64,000 bases of DNA, from assembly GCA_035610365.1 (NCBI GenBank), contig CM069436.1, positions 2,780,937 through 2,844,936 of the forward strand, read 5' to 3'. Source of the DNA: Aquatica leii. Taxonomy: Eukaryota; Arthropoda; Insecta; Coleoptera; Lampyridae. Under the pieces are notes generated by a model. That model saw only the letters and a list, made by a program, of their open reading frames with translations. It ran no database searches and was not told the origin of the DNA. Every line of letters starts with the position of its first letter. Within the stretch, counting starts at the first letter, position 1. The position numbers and the translations under genes are program-made. Shown here in pieces: positions 11,503 through 22,620 of this stretch.

Positions 11503-12320
11503 ATATGTTAATATTAGTAATAATTATTATTCAGGAGAGGAGCATTAAACAATTTTTCTTGTAAAAAGAGCGGTGGTCCAAATAAAGTTGGGAACTACTG
11601 ACTTTAAAAAACAACAATAGACAAAAACCTGAAAAAATAAAAATTACAAGCACCAAAACTGTTGTTTTGCAACGATACGGTGCAAAGAAACAATTCATTG
11701 ACTGGCAGATTAATTGACAAACTTTGTAGTGGAAATGATAGTGATAGCTCTCTATTAATTAATACTTGTCCTTTACAAAATTTCCAATACATTTGAGAAC
11801 GAATATTTGTTTAGATTGGGTTGTACTCTAGAAGAACAATATGTTAATAATAGGAATAATTATTAAGCGAGAGAGAAGCATTAATCAATTTTTCTTGAAA
11901 AGAAGGCGGTTATCTAAATAAAGTTTAGAAGCACTTGCATAAAAAGACATCAAAACAGAGAAAAACCTGCAAAAATAAAACTAACAAGAACCAAAAACTG
12001 CTGTTCACACTGATAGACATCAACAGAAATTTTTTTTGAGCAACAACTCAGTGCAAAAAATCAATTATTTGAGTTGAAGAATAATTGCCAAAATTTGCAG
12101 TGGAAATTATCAAGATTTCTATGTATTAGTAGTTGTCAATTACAAAAATTTCAATACATTTGAGGTTGAATTTTAAATTTAGTTATACAACAATATTTTG
12201 ATAATAGGAATAATTATTATGCGAGAGAGAAGCATTAAACAATTTTTCTTGAGGTGGTCTAAATTGAGCTGGGAACCACTGGCTTAAAACGCCATAACAA
12301 TAGACAAAAATAAGAATAAA
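11503..12320. repeat. Satellite array, right part
   Basis: The satellite resumes immediately after the LTR, in the monomer phase ATATGTTAATA...TAATTATTATT. It continues for about two decayed units, with landmarks GTGGTCCAAATAAAGTT, TTGACAAACTTTGTAGTGG, CAATACATTTGAG and a further GAGAGAGAAGCATTAAACAATTTTTC at about 12220. Similarity fades near 12320. The phase does not match where the left part stops, so about half a monomer was lost on the left side together with the 5' LTR. Confidence 0.85.
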
Positions 12321-14061
12321 AAGACCCCAAAACAACAAGTGATTAACCTAACTACCAAAACATTAACCTAAAAAGCATCTACTACTAAAATTTAATTTAA
12401 CGTCAAAAACTAAATTATATATTTCATTTTGTGAATATCCAAAAAATTCATCAGCGTATCCATAAGAAGATGAAACACTTGCTAATAAGTAACCATTTTA
12501 GAATTTATATAAAAATGTAAACAATTTGTAATAAAAAACAACTAAGTTAAGCATCGCATTTTATTGTCATTCTGCGCCATAATTTTTTAGCCCCCGCATC
12601 GTACACTTTACTAATTTATATCGTTTCCCGTTTACTTTAAACTTATAGCATTATCCGACGACTTTGCGCTTAAGAACAAAATTTATGCTTATAAGCATCA
12701 CTTATTAACCTAACCTAACATATTTTGGTAGAATAACTTTGAGCCGCTGTTTTAAGATTAAATTTAATGGGTGGTTGTAATCATAACTGGAAGTTGGAGA
12801 CGACGCGCATATTAATTAATGGCTTAAGATGATTATATGTAGCAGTTCTTATTGTAATAACACGCAACTTAATATCCACCCCATTTTTCCTTCGGCATTA
12901 ATCAAAGCTAACGTTTCGAAATATTTTGAAATAACAAAACCGAGTATGTACATAACCATTGTTTTTGTTTCTTCGTTGTTATTAAATGATAAATAATTCA
13001 TAATGTTAACAAAATTAAATTTGAGAAAAACTTTATCGCTAAATGGCCCATTCTTCCTCGTTGTCTAAATCAACTTAAGCAGTGTTTTACACCAATTCGT
13101 GTTAAATATTAAAATCAATTATAACTACGTGATTAATTTCGCATAATATCAAAGTAAGTATCTCATTAAAAACTTTTTAATCAAGAAAACGCCTAGAGGG
13201 TTTAATTACAATTAACAGTGATTTCAAGCAGAAACAACAAAGTACACAAAGCACGCAATATATTCTACACTTTTAGTTTTATCCCAGCATATGTTTTAAA
13301 CGAATATTTCTCAAAAAAACCGCAGCGTCTAAGCATTTCGTATATGCCACAACTTCAATAATTACCTTTTTTTTCTCTTGTGGAAATTCTTGTACAAAAG
13401 AATCAAAATCCTGTACTGTTGAGAAAGACATTGGAAGTTGAAACCTATAATTAGTATCTGTTTGATGAAATTACACGTAGCAAGCTGGGTGTGCTCAAAC
13501 ATAGGTTTAGCCTAGACGTGACCTAGTCAGCTAATAATTTACAATTAAATGATATGTTTTACACTAACACAAACAGCTTACGTATTCGTACAGAAGCATT
13601 GTGTATCTTTATTACAAAATGATTGTAATTAAAAAAAAAACAGTGTTGTAAATTAAATAAATACGGGTCTGTTTATTTGTTGTTTTTGTTTTTTCCTTTT
13701 GTAAATTTCTTACATTTTAAGGCTAGAACTATCGCGTCCATAAAATGTAACCGGCAAACCAAAGTAATCCTTTTAGTTTAAACAAGCACAAACTTTCCCC
13801 TAAAAAAATCATAAATCAAAATACTAGAAAAATATTCATAACACAAATGTTAATTCTAAGTATGAAAATGATAAAACGACAAACTTCTCATTTGTGTACA
13901 GAAAATTAGAGTCAGTCCAATATGAGCAAAAGCTTAGCTTATATAAATTCTACCATTCTAAAAAGAAACTTTTTTTATTGAACTAAAACTTCTTTAGGCG
14001 CGACTTGAGAGTAACTCAATTTTTTTCTGACCAAAGTAAGGTTCACGTCTCAGCTCACAGT
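12321..14061. other. AT-rich spacer, nothing recognised
   Basis: AT-rich sequence without a recognisable domain or repeat unit. There is no usable open frame until the LINE target site at 14062. Confidence 0.6.
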
Positions 14062-14074
14062 AAGTACTGTGCCA
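14062..14074. repeat. Target-site duplication, left copy
   Basis: AAGTACTGTGCCA lies directly before the LINE 5' end and is repeated exactly at 18582-18594. Thirteen bases fits target-primed reverse transcription of a non-LTR element. Confidence 0.88.
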
Positions 14075-14716
14075 CCCGTGGGTTGAGCTACCTATCGGGC
14101 GCATCTCCAGGTGGTGGATAGGAGAGGATGTAACGGTACGCAGCTTCATCAGCTGACCCGGCACAACCTTGTTTACCTTGGCAGGTGTTGTTGGAGTTAA
14201 TACTACTGTCACTCGAACCAGCTTTCCCAGCTCAAGCTGTAGTGTCGTGGCAAGAGCCAACACTGGGATAACGCCAAACCCAAACTTCTTGCTGCTGTGG
14301 ACATGTCTCACGAACAAGCAGTGTTGGGGGGTGTTGTCTAGAGCAAGAGTAGACAACCCCATCAAAAACCTAAATCTAAGATGGAAAGGACCAGGCCGAT
14401 AGATGCGCGACTGGATAGAAGAGTAGTCGTCACTGGTTCCAACCTCGGGGCACCAAGCAAACCCCGTTGTATATAACCTTCCGTGCGTATCAATGCACTG
14501 CGCACGGCGACCTTCTTTCCTCGGCACTCGTGGCAACATATATGGAACCATCGACCCAAAATTTAAATTTAAAAAAAGACTGAAACTGAGCAGAACCCAA
14601 AAATAACGGCTGACGCTGAGCGCGAACCCGAAACGAACAAAAAGCTTTCAGGGGCGGCAAAGCAAAAGCTTAAAAAACAAAAAGAATTAGGAACGCAGGC
14701 AACCGGTTCCACTTCA

Positions 14717-15540
14717 ATGGCGCGGACGCGAGAGCGAAACCCACCTACACAAGAAGCAAAGGCGGGCACGTCAGGAACGCAACAGCGACACCAGACGGCG
14801 CACGCAACTGTCGGAACAAGGGCGCAAAAACGCAACCTTTCTAGCAGTAGCACACCGCTGTCACAGAAACGACCGATAAAGCGAAGTCGAGGGGTCGAAG
14901 AAACCTAAAAAAAGACAATCAGGGACACTCTGACGGGAATTGCTCCTGCAATTATACCAAAAAGGTTTCCTGAGAACACTATCAGTCCTGAAGAATCCGA
15001 GGTCATAAAAACCTCGATACTTGGATGGATTGACGAATTGGAGAAGGGAAAAGCTTCTCCGCGTTTTCAGAAATGTACCCACAAAGGGGGGTTTCTAAAA
15101 ATAACGTCCGCAGACAAAGCAACCAGAGAGTGGCTAGTCGGCATGTCAAATATTAAGAAATCACTGGTCCAGAATAGGAAACTAGAGATTATTTATCTCA
15201 AAAACCTTCCTGCACCCAAGAAGGTTATCACTTGGGTCCCGGGAACAGCACTGGAACCGGCCACACTATTGAAAAGAATATCAGTACAAAACAACATCAG
15301 TACCGAAACGTAGCGGGTGGTTAACTCTAAACCAGATCCTAAAAGAACCCAATACGTCCTGTTTATAGACAAGGGGGTCCTGGGAGAAGGTGGAAGCGTC
15401 AACTAACCAATTGCACCATGGATTTTCAAGGATCCCTCTCCGGGAGCTGGCCGACTCCAAAAAGGACAGCAAAAAACCTGATGCTACAAAGGATGTCCGC
15501 GAGGCTAAGGATGTAAACGCAGAGCCAGAAAGAACTTGTT
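14717..15540 (+). pseudogene. LINE ORF1 (Gag-like) remnant
   Basis: The first frame (14717-14908) is basic and S/T/Q-rich, typical of an ORF1 N-terminus. The following frame (15038-15313) contains the conserved ORF1 core (TREWLVGMSNIKKSLV, then KVITWVPG and a run of short frames with VVNSKPDPKRTQYVLFID). The expected CCHC knuckles do not appear before the endonuclease begins at about 15540, so the C-terminus is deleted or scrambled. ORF1 normally binds element RNA. I assign it from position and these motifs, not from a full-length match. Confidence 0.65.
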
Positions 15541-15585
15541 GACGGCAAATCTAGACTCAGAGGCCCTCGGCGCTTATATCGTAAC

Positions 15586-16226
15586 ACACGATATTGATCA
15601 TTGCCCTTGTACAGGAGCCATGGATCCACAAGGAAACAATAAAAAGGCTGAACTGTCCATGCCGATGGCTGCTTGCGGCTCAGCTTGTGCACAACCCTCG
15701 CACATGCATTATTGTAAAAAATTCATTAAACGCAATGCCACTGTGGGATTTATGTTCTAGAGACCTAGTGGCAGCTAAAATATCTGTAGTAGAGGAAGGC
15801 AACCGGAGAGAGTTCATTATCGGATTCGGTTACTTCCCTTACGACCAGACAGGATCACCGCCGCCAAAATAATCCACAGGCTGATTAACAGTGGGGCCAA
15901 CAAACCGCTGATTCTTGGATGCGATGCCAATGGGGGAGGACAAACACAAATCCAACAGGTGAGAAACTTTTAGAACTTATTTTAAAAGGCAATTTAGACA
16001 TAATAAATAACGGAGATGCGCCCACGTTTATAACCGTGTCACGCAGTGAAGTTATTGACCTTACGCTTGCTAGTCCAAAAGCGAGCAAAATAATAAAAAT
16101 GTGGCATGTATCAGATGAACCTTCTTTATCTGACCATAGATATATTCGATTCAACATTGAATCAGACAGGAAACTCGTAATGGAATACAGAACCCCGAGA
16201 AAAACCGACTGGGATTTGTTTAACAA
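15586..16226 (+). pseudogene. LINE apurinic-like endonuclease domain
   Basis: Pieces in two frames give the endonuclease motifs in order: ALVQEPWI (catalytic glutamate), RDLVAAKISV, GFGYFPYDQTGS, LILGCDANGGG (metal/substrate Asp-Asn), a serine/threonine block with TFITVSRSEVIDLTLAS, and SDHRYIRF (catalytic Asp-His). The frame changes near 15730 and 15870-15950. This nuclease nicks the target DNA to prime reverse transcription. The breaks make this copy non-functional. Confidence 0.85.
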
Positions 16227-16640
16227 ACCTTTAGTGGGCCAAGCCTGTCCAACAGAAAGCTATTTAATACAGTAAAAAAAAAGCGGAGACTGGAATGAAT
16301 ACAAAACCAACCTCACAACATACAACAATGCCATAAAAAACCAAAAAGAAAATCAAGCAGAAGGTACTGTAGGGACGTAAAAACGAACCTACAAGTTCTC
16401 GACTCTAAAAGACTCTGAGCAAAGACCGCATTAGAAACATTGGTTCCTTGCTGACCGAAAACGGAAAGTTTACAGACTCGGTTGAAAGTACTTTGCAAGA
16501 ACTACTGCAAAAACACTTCTCGGGTTCGTCGTTAACTGAAGTACCAAACAGACGGGCACCCAAAAGGAACTGGGACTTAGCGACAATAATAATCAATCCT
16601 AAAAACCTAGAATGGGGAATCAATATGTTTAAACCCTTTC

Positions 16641-17480
16641 ATGTTGCAAAAAGGATTTGCTGCTCTTCAAAACGCAGTATACGAAATTCTCAGAACCAGC
16701 TTAGCACCTTCGCACATACCAAACAGCTGGCGGATTGTCAAAGTGGTATTTATGCCAAAGCCAGAGAGATCTACGTACGCCCAGGCAAAATCTTACAGAC
16801 CGATCAGCCTAACTTCTTTCATCTTAAAACTACTTGAAAAAGTAGTCGACAGGTATATACGGGACAGGGCACTAAAGGCTTCGCCTCTGCACCGAAACCA
16901 GTATGCTTACAAATCTGGAAAATCTTGCGAGCTAGCAATTCACCAACTAATAAGCAAATGTGAAAATGCAATCCAATACAATAATATTGCATTGAGTGCT
17001 TTTCTAGATATTGAAAGAGCATTTGACAATACTACCATCACCTCAATTGCAAGGGCAATGGAAAAAAAGAAATCACACCTCTAGTCCAAAACGGGGTCAA
17101 CTCACTGCTCCGGAATCGGACAGTAACAGCTACTTTGTACGGTAGCACTGTGGAGGCCAAAGCGGCTGGCGGATGACGATCTCACCATTATCACCAACGG
17201 GAAGTTTGGGGCAACTGTATAAAACATAATGCAAAATGCACTAAACACCGTCAAAAAATGGTGCAAAAAAGAGGGCTATCAGTGAACCCAACTAAAACGG
17301 CAATTGTTCCGTTTACCAAACGACGGAAAACGTATGACATAAAACTACTTACGATATACGGAGTATATCGATTTCAAAAGAAGTCAAATATCTGGTACTT
17401 ACTCTTGATACCAAACTGACTTTCAATGCTCATCTGCAAAAAGTCACAACGAAGGCCATCATGGTTCTTAATACAACCAT
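16641..17480 (+). pseudogene. LINE reverse transcriptase domain, catalytic core deleted
   Basis: The frame 16641-17084 has the fingers and early palm: SWRIVKVVFMPKP, SYRPISLTSFILKLLEKVVDR, QYAYKSGKSCELAIHQL and SAFLDIERAFDNT (motif A with its Asp). The next part, in other frames, has ATLYGSTVEAKAAG and then jumps to LADDDLTIITNGKFG near 17165, so the block before the ADD motif (normally containing the GG...SP loop) is missing. After that come KKEGLSVNPTKTAIVPFTKR and VKYLVLTLDTKLTFNAHL. Overall this is a clear but dead reverse transcriptase. Confidence 0.88.
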
Positions 17481-17809
17481 ACAAATAGACGGGAACACGT
17501 GGAGATTGAAACCCACAATGACCAAATGGTTATATATTGTATAGGGTGAGAGAACCAACCTTAAAAGCACAGCTGCAAAGCTAAGCAAAATACAGAGAAT
17601 GGCATGTTTACTGGTAACAAGAGCGATGAGAACCACGCCCACAGCAGCCATGGAAACACTACTTTCACTTCCACCATTACACTTCGTTGTAATGATAGAA
17701 GCAAGACAAGCAGCATTCTTAACTATGAGATCCGACTCCACAAAAAATTATCACATTTTAAAGAAATTTAAAGTGATAATACCGTCACGAGACGAATGGA
17801 CAAAAAACA

Positions 17810-18218
17810 TTTACCCGGCCGCGGTTAAAGAAACTATCTGTTACACAGATGGGACCGAAAATCGCAACGGTACCGGAGCAGGAGTATATGGCGACAAGCA
17901 CCATAGGAAGCAATTTTCGCTGACTTTGGGTAAATATGCATCCGCTTTCCAAGCTGAAGTTGCTGCTATTGACTGGTGTGTCAGAAACATTATCGACTCA
18001 AAATCATACACAAATGGGCCGATATCAATAATGTCTGCCAGCCAAGCAGCACTACTGGCGCTAAGATCACCAGTAATAAAGTCCAAACTGATTATGGCAT
18101 GCATAAACAGTCGCCAACTCGCCAACCAGTGCAGCTCATCTGGATACCAAAAGACCAGAAAGTAAAGGGTAACCTAATGACGGATGCACTAGCAAAAAAG
18201 GACATATATCGGACCTGA
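17810..18218 (+). pseudogene. LINE RNase H domain
   Basis: Motifs in order: ICYTDGTENRNGTGAGVYG (first catalytic Asp), FQAEVAAIDWCV (catalytic Glu), ISIMSASQAALLAL (expected Asp changed, since the family usually has SDS here) and, in another frame, VQLIWIPKDQKVKGN...TDALAKK. The frame shifts near 18090-18110. The domain degrades RNA in RNA-DNA hybrids. Its presence separates this LINE from the K/E-rich LINEs at 33.5 and 45.5 kb. Confidence 0.85.
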
Positions 18219-18581
18219 ACCCGTGTTTGGAATCGCATAAGAAACCGGAAAAAAAATAATTCGACAAAAATTAAGGAAACTCACGGGATTAATTACAGGG
18301 CACTGTATTCAAACATATGCATAAAATAGGACTGCAAATCAGTCCACTATGCCGTGCAAATGCAAAGCGTAACAAATGCAACGCACAGCGATTCTCGGAA
18401 AACCAAAGCTAAACGATGATGAGTTGAAAAAAGCCCTTTGGAATAAACTTCTGGACTTTATTGACGAAACAGAACTGATGTCCTCATCATAATCATAATA
18501 AATCAGAGGTGCACAAAAGGACCAAGGATACCCCAGTGCAGGAACGCTAGACAAACACCTCTTAAAATAAATTTAAAAAAA

Positions 18582-18594
18582 AAGTACTGTGCCA
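18582..18594. repeat. Target-site duplication, right copy
   Basis: Exact repeat of the 13 bases at 14062-14074, directly after the A-rich tail of the LINE. Confidence 0.88.
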
Positions 18595-18758
18595 TCAAGC
18601 TTACAAAAACTCTAAAAAATATGCTAATTAATTAAAGAACAAATTGTGTTAAAATTGTTTTTATTTATTTACACAAAATAATTGATTTATTGTGCTTATA
18701 GTACAAAACCAGTAATAATCAATAATTAAAGTAACTTTTTGTATTACAGTTTTAATCC

Positions 18759-19220
18759 ATGGAAAGTAAAACCCGAAAAATTGTTCGTTCAGAAGCACGA
18801 AATATTATTCATAATGTCATTAATTTTTTCGATAAATAACAAGTAGCTTGTCAATACATATATCCAACTAAAAGCGATTTTAAACTTCCTGCTACTGCAA
18901 CAAAAAAATAATAGTTTTTAAAACTTAAATTTCATTACAAGAACAGCTGTAATACACTAAAACCCAATTAATTCCATATAGAGTCCCGTACAAAGAAAAG
19001 TCGCACAACAAAGTATTCATATTAAAAAGTTTGTTGGAAATGAATTTTCTGATTTAATGAATGAAGATTGGAAAAAGCAGTGCAATCATGTGTTACATCT
19101 TTGTCAAGAAATGTGCAAAACAGATAGTTTAGTTGATAAGATTGTCAAAAATTTACAGTGAATAATGGTGATTCAGAGGTGGATGAACGGGAAACTGAAG
19201 AAAGTGAATCTTTAGGTTGA
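18759..19220 (+). pseudogene. Remnant of a DDE-type transposase (N- and C-terminal ends only)
   Basis: The ATG at 18759 opens a short frame with KTRKIVRSEARNIIHNVINFF, resembling the helix-turn-helix start of insect transposase-derived proteins. After a stop and about 200 bases, another frame gives VGNEFSDLMNEDWKKQCNHV, and then, one base shifted, an acidic tail (NNGDSEVDERETEESESLG) ending at 19220. An acidic tail after an 'EDW+K.C.HV' helix is the usual C-terminus of that family. The catalytic middle is absent, so this is at most a non-autonomous derivative. Family assignment comes from memory of similar sequences. Confidence 0.5.
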
Positions 19221-19296
19221 TGATTAATCAATTAGTCACTTTGGTCATAATGTATGTCATGTAATAAATAAGAGGTAACTACAATACGAAGCAGGA

Positions 19297-19351
19297 CGTT
19301 TGTGCGCCGGCGATTGGGCGCCGGCGTTTGCGCGCTAGGCGTTTCAGCGCC
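19297..19351. repeat. GC-rich short tandem repeat (14-mers)
   Basis: Four tandem units: CGTTTGTGCGCCGG (19297-19310), CGATTGGGCGCCGG (19311-19324), a 15-base unit (19325-19339) and a partial one to 19351. It is strikingly GC-rich against the AT-rich surroundings. It lies about 330 bases upstream of the FLYWCH frame and may be part of that element's terminal repeat. I did not find an inverted partner downstream. Confidence 0.7.
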
Positions 19352-19682
19352 ATAGTTATGTTATGCAAGAAAATTTTACCAACGCACTTTCAAAACGCTA
19401 CTTTACATTACCCTTTATGTTACTGAATATTTAAAGTAAATTTTGCAATATCGGTATTTTCTTAATTGTTGTACATTTAATCTGAAAAATATTTTAATTA
19501 TTGTCTTGTCCTGTGATCAGAAAGCAATTAAGAAGATTAGTGTAAATCCTAATAATTGGAATCATTAGGTACCCATTATTATTTGCAAAGCTCTTGTCGT
19601 GTGCTCAGAAAGCAATTAAGAACAATAGTGTAATTAGAAAATTTTAGTATTTAAACTTTCTCTTCCACATCACTCTCTTCAG

Positions 19683-20078
19683 TTGTCTGCAGATATTTGT
19701 TGCCATAATTTTGTGAGCGTAATAGTGTCCAAGTCTACATTTAATTATGGAAGATACTCAAAGCGGAACAAAAAAAAGGTGTCCTATAATGGTTACATGT
19801 ACGTTTTTGACAAGGCAAGCAAAGATGGAACAAAAAAATTTTGGAGATGTGAGCGAAAAGCGGACAAGTGCCTAGGTCGTGTCCATACAACAGTGGATGA
19901 CGAATATTTGTGCTCCTCGGGTAACCACAATCATGGTAGTGATGCGGCATACGTAAGTGTTTCTAAAATAAAAATTGATATTAAAAGACGTGCCGAACAA
20001 ATCATGGAGACTCCTGCCCAAATACTTAACCATGCCATGGAGGGAGAACCCATTTGGAATATTAATATTTGGGAGTAA
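19683..20078 (+). CDS. FLYWCH-type zinc-finger protein fragment, probably MULE-derived
   Basis: The 131-residue frame (M at 19683; a later ATG at 19747 is the more likely true start because the domain follows it) contains one FLYWCH-like finger: VSYNGYMYVFDKAS, FWRCERKADKCLGRV and NHNHGSD supply the aromatic residues and the C..C..H.H ligands. It is followed by a basic helix, KIKIDIKRRAEQIMETPAQIL, which in insects typically links the finger to a MULE-type transposase. No transposase follows: the frame ends at 20076 and BEL/Pao sequence begins within about 250 bases. FLYWCH fingers bind DNA. I read this as the stranded N-terminus of a transposon protein. Confidence 0.7.
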   Translation: MSADICCHNFVSVIVSKSTFNYGRYSKRNKKKVSYNGYMYVFDKASKDGTKKFWRCERKADKCLGRVHTTVDDEYLCSSGNHNHGSDAAYVSVSKIKIDIKRRAEQIMETPAQILNHAMEGEPIWNINIWE

Positions 20079-20329
20079 AGATAACGCACGATGAAGAATC
20101 GAAAGATGTCAGATCCGGTGACCTATTACAAATACATTGAGTTGGTTTCCAACCATTCAACAACTGTACGCATTGTCGAGATCTATGAGCGAAAGCACCG
20201 CTGGAACATTATCCAAATAGTCCTCTAAGGTAGACTGCAAAAACAAAAAGTATTGGTCTGCCGTATGATTCTCTTGATTCTAGTACATGACCCCCGAATA
20301 CTCCAAGCCAAACATTAATGCTCAGGTGC

Positions 20330-20960
20330 TGATTCCAAAAAAGAGATTCTTCAAGTTCAGCTGGAACTAACTGAGCTTGGCGGCTTTAGTTTGCAAAAAT
20401 GGTTAAACCATAGTTCGTTGCTTGTAAAATTCATTTAGTCTCAAATTCTTGATGCAAAATCTTTTCCTCTAGTATCAGATTCATTAGTAACTCACAGAAT
20501 TTTAGGCATTCAGTAGAACCCTAAACCAGATGTCTTTTCTTTTAGCTCTGTAAATATAATCACCGCCAAAAAAAAGTGTTGTTCTGTGTGTTTATTTGTT
20601 TATTTCCATATAGAACTAGTATCATCTTTCTCTACTGATGCTTTTTTGACTAGTCTTGATCGATTTACGTCTCGTCACTTTTACAGTGATCAGGAAAAAA
20701 ACTTTATCGGTGCAGTAAGGCAGTTAAGAAAAATTTCAGATTTTCTTAAAACGTGAAAGATCCTTTGTTTGAAAATCAATTGACAAATCGTGATATTGTC
20801 TGGTATTTTAACTCACTCTTAAGTTCTAATTTTGGTGGACTATGGGAAGCGAGTGTGAAATGTGTCATCTGCTTCAAATCACAAATTCCCAGACGTTTAA
20901 CTATGAAGGACTCACTACGATACTTGCCAAAGATTTTTTTAAATTAGGCTTGAGCTGCCA
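20330..20960 (+). pseudogene. BEL/Pao retrotransposon remnant: reverse transcriptase end and integrase
   Basis: Broken frames give the BEL/Pao signature late in reverse transcriptase (LELTELGGFSLQKW near 20365, RILGIQ.NPKPDVFSF near 20500). After a gap they give integrase: DAFLTSLDRFTSRHFYSDQ with EKNFIGAV near 20640-20720 (the Asp of the YSD motif), then NSLLSSNFGGLWEASVK near 20810-20860 (the catalytic Glu in LWEA), then RRLTMKDSLRYL. RNase H and much of the integrase N-terminus are missing. It is inactive. No LTR can be tied to it, although LTR-like repeat copy A lies 3.4 kb downstream. Confidence 0.75.
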
Positions 20961-21479
20961 CAGCAGGCTCAAGTGGCCCAGCCCTCGGTCAGTTGTGGTA
21001 GGTGGTATCACTTTACGGTTTTCTTCTTGTTACCATAACCTTGGTTAGTTTGATGTAAACTACTGTAGCTTCATCATAAATGTAGATAAGTTAAGGTCGC
21101 GTTTTGATAACTGCTCTTTGAGTGCAAGCCCGGTGGCAAACCATTTGTGTTCCAGAATCAACGTTTCTTTATGCCATTGTCTACATTAAAAAACGGTTTG
21201 GTTGGCATCATCGTTAGATTCTTCATACAGAAAGCACGAGAAGTCTTCTTTTTTTTAAATACCATTTAGATAATTCCCGAAACACCCATAGCCGGTAAAT
21301 GCCTGCGTGCTATGGAAGTTAAGCAATCCGTGCTTTCGAGTTACCCATGCATGAAGGTTTGGGATTAAGATGTGGGTCCAAACTGCTTTAGGATACGATT
21401 CCCAACAAGCCTGTCATTTTAGTAAGAACTCCACCTTCCTGACTTCTCTCCTCCGCCAGTAAATCTATGGAAACGATGA

Positions 21480-22620
21480 CTGCAATAGTCCTGTATCTCC
21501 CGATCTTTAGAGCAGAAAGTCATACAGGGACCGCGTAGAGAAAGTTTGACATAACAGTCAACATTATTAACCTCCTTTTGGCCGCTGCTTTGATAGCAGC
21601 TTGCTTGACATGCGGTCTAAAGTTCAGGTTTTTGTCTAGCATCAGCCCCACGTATTTCATAGTATCTTTTGTTAGAACTTCGACTTCTTCATGCGTGAAA
21701 CTAATTGGCTCCAGAATTCGTCTGTCTGTGAAAGCGATAGCCTCGGTTTTGTTAGCCGCAACCGTGAGGTTCTCGAGCCTATAATTTACCAGTTCTAAAC
21801 AATAGTTAATTTTAAGGATTGTGTGTTGAATCCCTGTCCGAAAATCGCTAAATCATCACCAAATGCCGTGAGTTAAGGTTTAACAGGTCATTATAGAATA
21901 TGTTTCATAGTGTAGAACCTACGATGAAACCCTGTAGGACCCCACACGTCATCTGGTGTTTTAGCAATTGATTTTTGCCGTCTGAGTAAATTTATTATTG
22001 ACCTATCTGACAAATAGTCCGCAACAATCTTAACTAGATGTGGGTTGATGTTCATTCTTTTCATTGCTTTGTTTAGGGGTTCCCAGAAGACGGTGTTGAA
22101 GACGTTTTGATATCTATCGATACCAGTGCCCCTATTTGCCTAGTTCTCCGGGTGCCTTCCCTGGCTGCCAAGGCCAAGTCTCCTATACGATTTAGTGCAT
22201 CCATAGTAAATCTATTTTTCCTAAACCCGAATTGGTGTGTCGAAAGATCATTTATTGTTTATAAAGCATATTGGCCCGTAACCATTTTGTTTTCTGGGGA
22301 TCAGTACCACATATGCCGTCTACCATGTTTTTAGAAAGGTGTTTTCGTTAATTAGTTTTAAGATTGTTTCATTGTAAACCATGGCTACAATCTTAATGAC
22401 CGCGTTAGGGATGCCATCCGCTCCAGAAGCCTTTCTGGTCCCCATTTTGGAAAGCGCTGCGTGTAATTTTGGGATGTCTGAGAAACAAATTCTCAATAAT
22501 TTCTGCTGATTTTTTCGTAGTTTACATTTTTTGGAAACGAGTGTATAAGCTGTGCCCCTCGGGTTGTTGTCCAGTTACTTGCAAAAATCCTCCTACGCTT
22601 TATTTTTGGCTCTTTTGATA
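21480..22620 (-). pseudogene. R1-like reverse transcriptase remnant
   Basis: Minus-strand pieces recognisable in order: NTVFWEPLNKAMKRMNINP with LVKIVADYLSDRSI (about 22000-22120), then a broken GP..G loop, and downstream VNAKKTEAMLFTDRRNLEPISF, VKYVGLMLDK-like and HVKQAAIKAAKRRL (about 21580-21780). The catalytic Y-x-D-D stretch is not intact. The pieces follow the R1 order and are disrupted by many stops. Confidence 0.72.

Larger units (their letters stand above)
14075..18581 (+). mobile_element. Non-LTR retrotransposon with RNase H (LOA/I/R1-group), decayed full-length copy
   Basis: An exact 13-bp duplication (14062-14074 and 18582-18594) brackets 4.5 kb holding ORF1, endonuclease, reverse transcriptase and RNase H in the usual order. 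The 5' end starts CCCGTGGGTTGAGC and the first 500 bases are GC-rich and non-coding. The 3' end has an ATAATCATAATAAA repeat and an A-rich tail (18570-18583). RNase H after reverse transcriptase points to the I/LOA/R1 side of LINEs; I cannot choose the clade without a tree. The coding sequence is shorter than normal because of internal deletions: ORF1 zinc knuckles and the reverse transcriptase catalytic core are missing. Confidence 0.9.

Noticed and set aside
3395-12320. CRISPR-like array
   Set aside because: Repeats are 345-377 bases with diverged monomers and no unique spacers of constant length; the context is eukaryotic.
13994-14551. Minus-strand frame of 185 codons over the LINE 5' end
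   Set aside because: It crosses the target-site duplication and runs antisense through the GC-rich LINE 5' region; composition and lack of motifs argue for chance.
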